Source: Helopsaltes ochotensis (lineage: Eukaryota; Chordata; Aves; Passeriformes; Locustellidae). From it: 64,000 nucleotides of DNA. The position numbers and the translations under genes are program-made. Location of the stretch: contig VXBM01000015.1 in NCBI GenBank assembly GCA_013400155.1, positions 2,540,150-2,604,149 on the forward strand, in the 5' to 3' direction. The first letter of the stretch is position 1. The number at the start of each line of letters is the position of its first letter. Below the pieces are notes generated by a model. The model ran no database searches. It had not been told where the DNA came from and was given only the letters and a program-made list of their open reading frames with translations. This document shows, piece after piece, positions 1 through 12,750 of the stretch.

Positions 1-3000
1 TTCTCTTTTTTCCTTCTTTCATTCTGTCTTTTGTTTACTTTTGTGCATGTGCTGAAGGCTGGGTGCTTTTCAAAAAATACAAACCCGTCTCCCCAGAGAG
101 CACACAACCCCTAGCACAGTGCAGCACAATGCTGGCTGCAGAACCCTTTTTGTATTCCTTGTGCACTGGGCAGGGATTTTTTCATTTCATGCATCATCCA
201 TAACTTGCTGCAGCAATTCCAAAAATCTCTACCATGCTCACATGAATACGAATAATTTAAATTCACATTTTTGCTTTTGGAAATTTATCATCATGGAAGT
301 TGAGCTCATAAAGCAACTGTATTTCTGGAATTTCTCACAGAATAATCAAGTGATGGCACTGCCCAACTAAACAGCCCCAACTTATTGGCATCACACAGGC
401 ACTTGAAGCAATGACTCCATCTCACAAGGTCAGCTCCTGGCAGAAACCTGCCACCAGCATAAGTCTTCACTCTACTAGTTTTTCTTTGATCCTTCATTAT
501 TAAACTAATTTAATAAGCAATAAAAAAAAAAAAAAGTACAGGTAGGTGTCTTTTCTCTGCCAATGGCCAGTAGTAAACGTTTTGGACACGAAATGTTGCT
601 GTAGACATCTACTGAAGAGCTGGCCTTGAGCAGATGTCACTCCTTAGCCCCCATTAGAGTCCTCTGGGTTTTGGCCAAAGGACAAAATATTGCATTTCTT
701 ACGCATAATTGTGAATACAAGTGTTTAATCCTCCCTGACACCAGAGAAGTTACTGGCTTTCAGAAAAAGCAAAGCAAATTATAACTCTGCCATAAGCAAT
801 GAGTCCAAGAGTTTCTCAGTTTTAAATTAATTGGCCTTTGAGAACCAAGTCAAGGCCCTACACCTGTCTCTGACCTTACAGCTGCCTCACAGCACAGGGG
901 TTGTGCAAGGAGAATTAGGTCTCGGTTTTGCACTGTAAAATATTTTTTGTGACTAGGAAGACTCCCTTTCTCATCACCTGTACCTGTATTACATTCAACT
1001 GAGTGCTTCCACACCCAAAAGTGCTTACAGAAAAAAAAAAAAAGAGAGAGAAGCCAGAATAGAGAAGAAGGAAAGACATTAATTGCAATGCTTTTTCTGT
1101 AGAGCTCACCCCTGACGGAGGGCTTCCTTGGGATTCCAGCAGCTGGGCACACAAGCTCCCCAAAAGATGCTAAAGAAGTCTGCCCAAACAGTTAAAGCAA
1201 TCTTGTAATACACACAGAGTGTTTAAGACAACCAGCCTAAATTTTTCATTCAAGCCAAGTCTCCATTGGAAACAAGAGAAGCACCTCTAAGATTTTCAGG
1301 AAGATAGGCAACATTTTTAGGACCTACCCAACTCAAATCAAGTTTGAATGCCGTTATTTCTTTCTTCAACTCTAGAATGAAAAATCTGATGTTTTTCCAC
1401 ATACCAGCCTACTGATGGAAGTGGTGGGTATCCCTGGGTACAATTCCAGCTGCCATGTGGTGTGCCCCAAAGGGGTTTGTCACAAAGCACACTGCAACTC
1501 CTGCTAGCCAGGCACCAAGGCTGCCTGATGCCTCAAGGAGTTTTATCTAAAAATAGAAGCCGCTTAAGAAAAATGAGCACCTCTTTAGAAGAACAGTCAG
1601 TTTCTCTCTGAATCAATTTAAGCCTGGGCACATCAATGAGATAGAGTTTGACCTAAAGAGCTCCACAAAAATCAAGACCTAAGGTAAAGGAGTGCCAGTA
1701 ATATGGAAGAAGATAAGGAGGTTATGGGTGTGATCCAAAGGCCACTAGGTCGGTGGCAAGCTTTAATGTTGATGTAAATGGGCTTTGGAACTGGCCACGC
1801 TTGAGGAAAGAGCACTCCTTATCATAAATAAGCAGCCATTAGATATGGACCAAAGTTACAGGAAATTCTTTGTAGATAAAACTTCTCTCCATTTTTCTCA
1901 TCATCTCAGCAAAGCATTGGGCAATTTGGCTCCACAAATGAGCAGGCACCAGGTTGCCACCTTATCCCAGTGAGCACCCAGGGGTCAGAAGCACATGGGT
2001 ACCACTTGCCCAAGCTTTTTCTGTTGCTAGAGCACAGTCAGACACTGGTACAGCTGTGCTTTGCTGCATCTTTAGGTGCTTCTTCAGCACAGCTGGGCAC
2101 CCAGTCAGCAGCACTGCCCACCTGAGTTGCTGCATACATTGCATTTGCATGAGCAACTGCAGGAATCCATTCCCCACTCGCAAGGAACAGTGATAACTTG
2201 AATAATGAGAGGAGCTAGGCAGTGGTAAACACTAAACTTTCAGCCATCCCACCCCACAGCTGCTGCTTGCCAGTGGTTACAAAGTCATTTTTGACTCAGG
2301 TATAATCCTCCCTAAGTGGAGAGAGAATGCATATGTTTGGCAATACGCAAAAATATACACCCATAATTCTCACCCTCTCTGGCTCATGCTGAATATTCCT
2401 CGCCGAAGCTGTTAAACTGATAAGGTTATTCACTGACAAGATATGAAAGAGCAAATGCTCTGCAATTGAATACCATATGCCTCGCCACAAATAAAAATAA
2501 CACAGTTCTCTCAAAGATAAAATAAAGGATGTAGTAAGAGAGTACTGTTAAACAGTGCTAAAACAGTGAGGTGAGAGGGAATATGCAACTCACCCTGCTG
2601 GCTGCAATATATTTGGCTTATTAGGGAAAAGTGCACACATGGACACATGAAGGGAACAGGAGATCACAAAACACTGTGACCCACAGATCAGCATAGACTT
2701 GGGCACAACTTACTGACAGTGCTACTGAAATGAGGGGATTGATGATGGGACATAAAGTACTGAGAACCATGGAAATGGGAGCACGTAGCTGTATCCAGCT
2801 GCCCCCTCCTGACCTCCCTGTGCCAGCCAAGGGACGCTGCTCATCTGTGACCCTAGCAGGAGCCATGTCTAGCCATGAGAAAGCTGCACTGTGCTCTCTG
2901 AATTGGGAGCTGCCACTTTGCCTTAAAGTATTAGAGAGGCATTATATTGATTACTGCTTGGTATTTGCAGGTCTACAAAATGTCCAAGGAGACACAGGAA

Positions 3001-3594
3001 AGTTTAGAGACTTTTAATTTGCTGTACCAAAGCTTTTCTGATGCTCCCAGAAGATTACACATTTATGAACAAGGGCAGCAACTATAAAAGCTTATTGTTT
3101 GCACTCAGCCAAACTTCATGGATTTTTTAAGTATGACAAAAGAGAAAATGAGTTACACAGATTTTCAATAACTTGAACACCAATCTCTGCTGTCCAAAGG
3201 GAATTACTCCAGAGTTCTTTCTTTGTCTACCTTGGCCTGGCTTTAAGGGTTTATCCTTGTAAACGACATCAGTAGTTACAGTTAACAGGCCCAAATGAAG
3301 CTGTGGGACCGAGATCCCTCTTGTCCTGATGTGCCAGGTGCTCCAGGGAGAAGACTAAAGATAGCAAGAAGAACTTTGTCAAGGTAGGCTCCGTGCAGAA
3401 GATAGGAGCAAACACTGTGCATAGCCTTCCCTTCGCTTCAATGACACTTCAGAGGTACCAGGAGGATTCTCTCATCAGAGGGCAATGGCACAAAGTGAGA
3501 TTAAGGCAGAAACCCATTTTGCTTTTATGTGTTCAGCTAAAGAACAAGGTCAAAGACATAAGGTATTAAAACTTTTAATTAAGTGACAATGGAA
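1..3594. other. Unique non-coding DNA, no gene seen
   Basis: Only short open frames (100 codons or fewer) occur on either strand, with no recognisable protein family, and none has supporting splice signals that I could identify. Simple A-runs occur near 522-535 and 1030-1043. No CR1, LTR or DNA-transposon signature was recognised. The stretch could be intronic or intergenic. Confidence 0.6.
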
Positions 3595-4122
3595 TTATTT
3601 GCTTGCTCCTGGATTACGTAGATGCAATAGAGCCTGAAAGGCGCTGTTGGACATTTCCCTTGATTTCTGCTCCTCTTTGACAGGGTTACACAGTAAATTG
3701 TTTTCAGGTACAGACTTGCCATAGCTACTGAGAGGCATGATGCTCCTAAAATCTTCCCCGCTTTCTGTCTTACTGAAATGGCACAAAGGCACCAAAGCCA
3801 TAAAAAAGGAAAGCATTACTGCAATACAAACTAATGTGGCTACAGAAAAGAAAGTTGCAAACTGGGGAGAGGGATAAGGGAAGTACAGATATTTTCTTTG
3901 AAAACAACGGGTCACAGAAGGATCCTGAACAGTCCTTATGCAATGGACCACAAGTAGAACCTTTTTTGGCAGTACTGATACAGACACAAGTACATTAGGT
4001 AGCTCTGAATGGCTAGATTGGTCCATGGCATGCAGCCCTAGGAGCATCCAGTATTCAAATGTGTGTGGTGGAGCAGAAGCAGACTCCACAGTCAGGAAAC
4101 AGAGCATAAAATGCAAGGCCAT
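3595..4122 (-). CDS. Candidate orphan single-pass membrane protein, 175 aa (unproven)
   Basis: This is the longest open frame in the window. I place the start at the ATG whose first base is 4122 (complement). It sits in an ACCATGG Kozak context and is the first ATG after an in-frame TTG four codons upstream. Residues 1-17 are hydrophobic and end in small residues, like a signal peptide. Residues about 88-114 form a strong membrane span rich in Phe, Val, Leu and Ala. Residues 115-175 are polar and would be a tail. Cys61 and Cys73 lie in the putative outer segment and could pair. About 12 bases before the ATG, the complement strand has a pyrimidine-rich run followed by CTTAG, like a 3' splice site, so this would be a single coding exon behind an untranslated exon. 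An ATTAAA lies shortly after the stop. I do not recognise the family. In 64 kb of AT-rich DNA one frame of this length can arise by chance, so the call is weak. The plus strand has an overlapping GGTAAGA that could instead be a donor site. Confidence 0.25.
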   Translation of the reverse strand: MALHFMLCFLTVESASAPPHTFEYWMLLGLHAMDQSSHSELPNVLVSVSVLPKKVLLVVHCIRTVQDPSVTRCFQRKYLYFPYPSPQFATFFSVATLVCIAVMLSFFMALVPLCHFSKTESGEDFRSIMPLSSYGKSVPENNLLCNPVKEEQKSREMSNSAFQALLHLRNPGASK

Positions 4123-6929
4123 GGTAAGAATCAAACTAAGATGTGATTTAAAAAGAAAAGAAAATTGGAGTAGTGTTTTGCTTTCTGAGCTCTCTGCTTT
4201 ATTTTTATTTGTTTTTATGCTCCTGTTAGTAAAATCAACAACTTCTTTTCCCCCAATAAACTGAAATTTTGCAGACCATTAATTCATAATATGGAAAAAA
4301 GCCTTTGGGTGCAGGTGAAACAAAATGAAAAATGGTCAGTCTGGTTCTTCCAGGAAAAACTGATACTTCACATGAGCAGTAAAGATTTTCCAACAAGCAG
4401 CAGCACACACGTTTCAGTGCAGACCCACAGTGAGTAGAGGCTAATGGCTGTGAATATCATTTATGCACACTTAAACTACCATTTAGTTAATGTTTATGCA
4501 GCATTTTGAAAATGTAAAGTGCTGTAAAGATGTCAAATGTTATTATTATTAATAATCCAAGTGATAAATATGACTCCAAATTCTCTACTTTATCCCCGTC
4601 CTTGATGTCAAAGGGGTGTTTGCACTTACAATAAGCACAGCAATTCAGCAAGACACTCACAGTGTTCGTGTTACTCGGAGCTCATGAGTTTTACACGTAA
4701 GGGAGTAAAGGACCAACTGGTTTCTCCCCAAGTTTACTGAGTGTTACACACACCCCCTCACCCCCCAAAATAAGATGGAAGATTATGTTAAAATCCTGCT
4801 TTTAAAAATACTGGGTCAGAGCTTTGCTGTAACATTTAAAAACCTATTTGGAAAGGGAAAGAGGTCAACATGTTTAAATAAAATGTGTTTTCCTTTCAAT
4901 GAATGTGAAAGAGGGCACAGGAAAGGACTTAAAATCAGCAATATGTGGGTATCTGCTGTCTGCCATGGTCCCACTGCACCTCCCACCACAGCACTATGGA
5001 GTACTGCTGGCTGTCCAGATTTAGAGCACCCAAGCCCCCTGATCTGTGTCTTCTCACATCTTCATTTTGGCCCTCAGAGGAGGCCACCAGCCACAGAGGC
5101 CGATGTCACAGAAACAATTATCCCCTCAGTGATTTTCCCATTTCCCTAAACCACTTCTCTTTTATTTGCACCTGTAGCACCATGACAAAATGTCAGCCAG
5201 GAGCCACTCCAAAAGCCACAGAGTTTCCAAGACACAGGTCCACCATGAGTGCTTGCCACCCACAGTGGATTGCTCTTACTGCACTAGACCTCAGCAGGGA
5301 AAATAATCTGTGAGCCAGGGCCTTTGGTCTCTCCTTTAATCCTCAGAAATGAACCTACTGGTGCTCTCAGAGAAGTGGCTGTTATTTCAAGGAGGTGATC
5401 AGTTTGTGAGGAAGTGATAAGGGAATTTTTGTTCCATAAGTTTTTTTTCAGGTTTGGAACAGCCTTTGTGATTGCAAGTTTCACCACTGAGGCTAAACAT
5501 GAAGTTACTTCTCTGAGTGAATCATCTACCATTCCCCTTATTGAAAAGCCAAAAGGACAAGACATATTTCTAAAAGAAGGTCTTTTAAATATCTTCATTC
5601 ACTCCAACTAACTGCATTTTCATGAGTTCAGCTCCCATTCCAGTATTCTGTTACATTGGTTGGATGCTGAACTGTTGGATGCGCGGTCCAGACTTAGTGA
5701 CTGGGGATACAGGCAGAGAACATGTGGCTCAATACACCCTTTGAAGGCTTTCTCCAAGACTTAAAAAAACTATCTTAGTTTAAAAAAAGGAAAATGAGGA
5801 AAAAAATCCCACAGAGACAGCCTGATCTTCTACTTTCTCACACTGGTATAAATCAAGAATAACCCCGTGGACTTTGTAGGACTTGCACAAGTATAAAACT
5901 GCTAGAAATGAAAGGTTCACATTTCCTAACTGCAGCAGTTGGCTGGGTTTTCTTTAAATAGCTTCATTAATAAATACTTTGAAAAAGGAAAAAAAAAAAA
6001 GAAGTGCTCTTCCTCCCCCAATACTAATTGCTAGTGCTCAGATTTAATCTTCAGCATTTATTGTGCTTCACCAAATCCCTAATAATCACCCCAGAAGACT
6101 CCTTAACATTGTTGTATAATGGGAAACAAGGGCAGGGTATTACTTTTTCATGTACAAAGATGTTTCATCAGGAGGCCAGATTTCTTCTATGCAGCTAAAG
6201 TACATAGAGCCTGACACTTTTAATTTCTTCCGTAATTGTGTCACAAGAGGGGTTTATGTCACTGTGCCTCTTTGCTGAATTCCAAGAGGCTCAATGCTAT
6301 TCCCATGGTCATTGCCTCCTGCCTCTACTTTAAAATAATGAAGATTTGGGCTGAAATAAATTTGAAGATATCAAATAAGGACCCCTTGAGTTCCAGGGAA
6401 AGAAAATAAAGCAGCTTTTATTAAACTTGTTATGAGACCTTTCATGACCACTATTCTCGCTGTTCTCTTTGCTCAAAGCCTTTAGAGAATGGTCTCACTT
6501 TAGCCTAAACTCAGCTCTTTCTCAGCTCTCTAAGCCTCTGTAAAATTGAAGGACATTCACTCCAACACACGCCTTTAATAACTCAGTATGATTTAAACTT
6601 TCAATCTGCATTCCTGATTTCTGTAATAATTGAAAGGAATGCATTAGCAGCAGAAAAAAAACCCCACTTTTGCTTCATAAACTTTACCTTCATTGCCTCA
6701 GATTTTCAGTAGTTCTCAATATGTAAGTTTAATGGCGTGACCCTAACAAGAAACGATCAGCAAATGAAACGAACCAGTGTGTAGCTGCTCCACACGGCTA
6801 CAAGTGTCAGCTGTGGCCTGCCTGCCATTAATTTTATTGTAACTCATTTCTTCAGGTTGAGTACAGCACGATTTAATGTTCCCATTCTCCCATTCCTGTT
6901 CTGCATGACAAATTGTTTTAATAAACATA
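4123..6929. other. Unique non-coding DNA, no gene seen
   Basis: Open frames at 4775-5313 (plus strand, two overlapping frames of about 120 codons) and 5284-5598 (complement) show no recognised domain, signal peptide or splice context and look like chance frames. A run of A residues lies near 5989-6000. No interspersed repeat was recognised. Confidence 0.5.
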
Positions 6930-7300
6930 AACCGGGTAATAATAAAGTAATAATAAGCCTAGCACTCACCTTATATCACTGCAGTTAAATTCTCCCACAA
7001 GCCAGCGCTGGTTACAGTGACAATTACAGTCGGGCCAATCCGCAGCCAGGCAAGCACAATGGACAGATTTAATATCGTTTGTAAATATGATTAGTGTGCT
7101 GTCATGTTATTGCAGCCTGGTATTTACATTTCTCTCTGGGGTTATTCACTACACCAAATCAACATTAAATAGTGCTCCCTTCTCTTTCCCTTAAATCAAA
7201 TATACCTTTCTTTGTGCTCCACTCAGAAGTTAATGAAGAAAATGGCATAGATTGTTAATATTCAGGGATCAATCAGTGCTTTACATACCCCTTTTTTTAA
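6930..7300. promoter_or_regulatory. Candidate conserved non-coding element
   Basis: This stretch is free of repeats and of long open frames. It is balanced in composition and dense in sites of developmental-enhancer type: TAAT cores, a perfect CCAGCGCTGG palindrome at 7002-7011, GGCCAATCCG with a CCAAT core, GTAAATA forkhead-like cores and ATTGTTAATATTCA. It has the look of vertebrate conserved non-coding elements, but that is an impression and not a measurement. It could equally be ordinary intronic sequence. Confidence 0.25.
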
Positions 7301-10300
7301 ACAGATGTACGTCTGTCTATATAACCCCGGAAGATTTCTTTTGAAATTCATAATATCTCTGCTACCTCCTCCCCCTCCATACACACCCTTTAACATCAAT
7401 GCTCATCTGCTGACTCTCTTATGAAAAATGTTCAAATAATGAATGGCTGTTGTTTACAGAAGTAATTTCATGCTACATTTCCATTATTGCCTGGATTTGT
7501 TTAGCTTCTCAAGCTTCCCCATTTCTCTGCAATGAACTTTTAAGGAAATATAACCAGCTTTCACTGTTTATGCCATTATGTTTATAATAGAAACCGCACT
7601 CATTTATGACATATGGCAACACTTCGTAACTGTGTGCAAATAAGCATCCTTAAACTTGTTAAGGTCAGTTAATCATTGTACAAAAGCTTTTTTAGCCAGG
7701 ACTTCCACCAGCATAAATCCAGCCGCGTAGCAGGGTAATGAAAGGGCTCTAGCGTGGACTCGGGTCCTACATGGCACAATTGTGTGCTTCAGATGTTAAT
7801 AAAACTGCCTGCAGACAACACAGGTCTTTTTCTCCAAAGTTATTTGGCTCCTGTGGTCAGGCAGCACAGGTTGAATGCCTGCAGCCCAAATCAAAAACAG
7901 ACAAAAATTTATAATGACTTCAACGACCAATTCCCATCAACCCCCCAAAAAATTCTAAAGCCACTTTTTCCACAGTGAAAACTAGGAATCGAGTCGTAGG
8001 ACATCCTGCTGAGTTTGGCCCCACGGCATTTCACTGGACAGGATTTGACACATGAAACACACCGCAACAAGCGCCTATTTTCAGACATCACAGAGGACAC
8101 CATCAAAGGAGAGCACGCTGCTGTTGGCCGTGCCGAGCCCTGGCTGCTCAGGCACGTGGATGGTGTGCCAGCGTGGAGCCCCGGCCTCCTCCCACTGCTG
8201 TGTTCACTGCTCTGGGATGAAGGGGTCCCTGGGGGACAGCAGTGGCAGCACCCATGCCTGAGAGCTGCCTGGCACAAACACTGAGGATGGTAAGGGCTCT
8301 TCTTAATTAGCAACAACCTTCTCCATGCAGCCATGGCACACACAGGCTCGTTCTTGCCCTTTGTGCAGTCAAGAAAGAGGAAATATTCACACGGTTTGTA
8401 TTTATGCTTCCATTTTCAACAAAGAAGTTCTCATCTCCTGCACTTTTGACTGAATTAAGACCTATGTCTGAAATTTAAGATATGCTTTAATCAGGCTCAA
8501 TAGGTTTTCTGCATGCCCCAGGCTTACCGATGTCATGGTGCCTGGGTGCATGTAAAATAAGCCTGGTCTGTGTCACTGGACTTGGACTGATGTGTAAAAA
8601 GAATGACGACAAACCCTCACAACAACCTCATTTAAACTGCAATAGCAAAATTCAGTGAAATATTTAGTACTAATGGAGAATTAAAAAATATAGGATACCA
8701 GTTTATGAGGGTGGCCATGTGCAGGCACATACTTTATGCATTCACTAGTACTTAACTTGCGCTTACTTTTCCGTGCAAATTGAAGCATAAAGAGGTGCCC
8801 CGTGCTAGAAATCTACCCCAAGGAAAGTCCAAAATGCATGACAAAGACCAATACTCAGGTATCTGTAATAATTACCAAGCTGACTCACTTTGTTTACTGC
8901 CAGTTAACTTTCCCATGCTACATGTTTCAGTTAAGAAGGGAAAAGAAAGATTTAAAGCATTACCAGTTAGTCTGAGAGCATAGCTATTCTGTGGGGAATG
9001 TAGATAATCTGGAGACCAAAGCAGGACTTTTTAAAGACCTATCTGTAGTTGCTTTATGGAAAATGATAGATTTAAGAATATGGCTCCTGTGGTCACCCAG
9101 AGGGCATGGATCTGACTTACTGTGACTTGCTGATATTCTTTATTTAGAAGAGTCAAATGCCACAGCAATATATTTCTGCTAAAAAGTGTATTTTCTGCAT
9201 TTTCCTATCAAAGTTCAGCAAGGTGACAGCTGGAGAGGGGTGTCTGTGCATGCGTGGAAAAAAAAAAGAGGGGGAAGAACTGGGGTGTTACTAAACACAA
9301 GATCACAGTACTCGAAACATCCTACTGAGATCAGAAGAATTGTGAAGCATACCGATGTGGTACTCCAGCTATTCATTAACTGCCTCTATCAGCTGGCCCA
9401 GAGATTAGAGCTTAATGCAATGGTGAAGTGTCCATATCACAGTAGCCATGGAGGAATAGCGAGATGTAATGAAACTGAATAGCTAGCCATTGAAAGTTGA
9501 AAAATATATTGATTTTTCAGTGCTTGATCACCCAGGAGGCTTTATCAGGTATGAATACTTGGGAACCATCTGCTAACTCTGTAATGGTATTTTAGGATTT
9601 GTGACAGACTCCAGCAAAAATAAAACTGCGTGTTAGAAAATAACACATAGTGAAGTCTGCTTCTCTGCAACACATTCCACTGCTGCACATCTGCTTTTCT
9701 CATTCCTGCCTTTTAATTGTTCTCAAATTAGCTATAGATAATGTGTGAGTACAAATTCAAATTGGTACATGGGTTGAATTTCTCCCCACCTTTCACACCA
9801 AAGACAGCTCACACATTTATAGCCGCATTTGTCTCTACATCAGCTTGCATTACATGCGTGGTAAAGATTCCTCTCCTCCCCAAAGGAAGTCAGCAGGACC
9901 CCAGTTATTGTATTTAGCTATTGAACCTCCTTGTCAACATTTCTTAGCATTCATTTGTGTAAGTCAAAGAACAAAACCGAACAGGAATAGGCTTGGAGGC
10001 ACAATATCTACATATATGTCTGATGTAAATAACATTCCTAGACATGATTGGCATTCTCCAAACAACAATCATTGTTATTGAAATGTGCCTCTATTCCCCT
10101 TGTTTTAATACTGAGAATGATTATGAAATCTCTTTGGGTACGATAAATCAGCTGAAAGATGTAATAACATGTTTCAGCTGTTGGAATGGATGTTTGATTA
10201 CAGCTGTGAGGGTTTTTTCCTCATCTTGTTGCTAGTTTAATTTTTAAACCATTCTCTGATTTAACAAAAAATATATTCCATATATCAACAGCAAATACAC

Positions 10301-12695
10301 ATTCTTGTTTACAGTGTGGGTAACTGAGCAGGAATCGAGTTGCATTTTAACAATGCAGGGAAAATATTTTTCTATTACAGTTTTGGTTAAAATAGTAAGT
10401 TAAGGCTGTCATTTGAAATGATATTCAGTAAACACTTAACACCTAAGTAAAAATAGAAAAGATAAAAAAGGCAGGGGGTGAAGAGGACAGAAAGAAAAGA
10501 AGACTTTGGTGAGGCCATATTTGATTTCCATACACAGAGAAGACAAATTCTACATCTCCTCTGCTGCCTCCCTCCATGATTCTGCAAGCATCTCTTCGAG
10601 TAAGCGGTAGCAGAATTAATTTGTCCCAAAGCGAAGAGTAAGTGGAGGAAAATTGTTTCCCCTGATTTTACACTGTAGTGGCAATACACAAAAGATGAAG
10701 GAAGTCAGACCGCACCACACAGCGGCAGCGAGAGCGAGGCAGCTGGACAGAGGCTTTTGAAGTATCTGAGAATCTGTGTGAAGCAAAGGCAGCGCAGCTT
10801 CTCCAGCTCACTCTCCCAGAAAGGATTCTGGCAAACAATGCCTTTCCCTTGAGTGTATTTTGTGGAGGAGAATAGGTGAAGAAAAAAAAAACAACTATGG
10901 GAAACAAAAAGATTAGTACGTGGGTGGTTTCCCTTTCCAATCAACCTTCCTTCCCATCCTGTGGGGCTGCCCCCGTGCTGATGAGCACACTATGGAGGCT
11001 GTGAGGACATACCTTGATGTTCTCCCAAAGTTTGCAGAGCCAAAGAGGCAACTTCATTCAAGACTGGTGGTGGGAAAATTCAGAGACATTTGGGGCTTCC
11101 CAAGGTCTTAAGAACTGTTCAGTGATGTCTTGCCAACATTTCAACAAGAGGCTCCTAAGAGAATTCCCCCTTGGCCTATGATAAAACTCAGTGCCCCAAC
11201 CGTGCATTTTCTTGCCAAGAGGAGGAGCGAGGGGCAAGAAAACCATTCAAGCATTTTCCTATTTAAATGAAAACACTTTCTCATCATTGTAATCAATAAA
11301 ACAGGCTGTCCTACTGTGAGAGAAACCCTACACCACCCATTTGGGTGGAACTGCACGCACTCTCCCTGAAGGAAAGGGAATTGCATTCACAAGGAGAAAT
11401 CATGGTCTGGGTAGCAAGACATCCACCCAGGATGGAGTAGGCAAAGTCTCAGGCATATCTCCCAGGGTGCCAGAAACTCTTGAACCTAGAAAACAGTCAG
11501 GGGTAGCTGTTAAGGGCAACTCTGAGGTGACATTCACATGAGCAGAGCTGCCCAGGGTGTGCTACAATCAGACACACGCTGGCAGCTCAGGTCCCACCCA
11601 CGGGGAGACAGACAGCGATTTCCTGTTCCCTTTGCCTCCTTGGTTTATTGCGCAGCCTGCTCCTACTCTTGGAATAAGCAGGCTTTTAAATTAGGACACA
11701 CAACTCACTCTCGCCTAAAGACACCAGCGCCATGAAGAAAATACTTCTAACGTTCAATGGAATTACAGAATATCTTAAAAAACTTACTTATCACTTAATT
11801 CACTCTCCTCTTTCTGACCTTTATTCAAGGGGAAAACTGCCAATGGCACAAAATCCTGCCAACTCCAAGGAGCTTAATTGTGCAGATTCTGGTCTGTTTG
11901 TAACACAGATTATTGAAACACACTTGGACCCTTCACATCCTCAAGTTTGATTCAGTAATAGGCTCTGCATTAGATAAAGGAGATTTGTTTGATCCTCTCC
12001 TTGCAGGCATAGAGTGCCCTACACCTTTTGTATTCCCGACTCCATCATCCATGACCTCTTTGCATAAGTGAAGGAGCCACAACAGGCTGCTCCATACTGT
12101 AACTCCCAGATCCCCACTTTTGAGAGTGCAAGAAAGGCAGGAAGAGATTTAGTTCATAGTTTATATGGTAGCCTAAAAAAAAAAAAAAATTCACATCTTA
12201 TTCTAAAGATTCTAAGAAAGAGCACATTTCTCTGAGAGATTCTGGCACTGTGTGGCACAAATGCTAACCATGGCCATATTTGAAAGCAGAGCACATAGTA
12301 TTTTTAAAACAGAAAAAAGTGAAAATTGACTTTTGAATTTCAGAAAATGAGGTGAAACAGAGTCAGAATGGAAAACTTATCTTCAAAATACATGAAGTTA
12401 AACAATTTCCTTAGGTTCAATTTTTCTCTCTTTCCCAGGCTAAAAATTTAATGAGAAAGTAATCTCCTCACCCCCCTAAATATTTTGAAAGATGTTAAAG
12501 CATTTTATTTGCCACCTGTTAGAAAAGCACAGAAATCCCCTTGAATTTCTAGCTATCATATGGTAATTACAAATCAATCCTCCCTGACTCAGAACCAAGG
12601 CCTGCTCTACAGCCAGCCATCATCACTTCAGGGTCTGGGTGGGAAATGTCAGGCTTTTACTTTGCATCTTCATTCTTCAGCTTCCTGTGCTTCAA
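7301..12695. other. Unique non-coding DNA with a small GC-rich patch
   Basis: No coding region or interspersed repeat was recognised. A GC-richer island lies at about 8100-8290, including a CACGTG E-box, inside open frames on both strands (8015-8284 plus, 7909-8343 complement). Frames open on both strands at once are typical of GC-rich DNA and not of genes. Another GC-richer patch with several CG dinucleotides lies near 10705-10740. A 16-base A-run occurs at about 12174-12189. Confidence 0.5.
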
Positions 12696-12750
12696 CAGTT
12701 GGACTTGATGACTGTAAAGGTCTTTTCCAATTTTAATGTTTCTATGATTC
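12696..12750 (+). mobile_element. CR1 LINE, 3' terminal fragment
   Basis: The sequence reads TTGGACTTGATGACTGTAAAGGTCTTTTCCAA, then an A/T-rich spacer, and ends in TTTCTATGATTC. This is the characteristic 3' end of avian CR1 elements, which terminate in short ATTCTATGATTC-type repeats and not in poly(A). Only the last 55 bases or so remain, which is normal for 5'-truncated CR1 copies. It is clearly mutated relative to the family pattern, so it is old. Confidence 0.85.
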
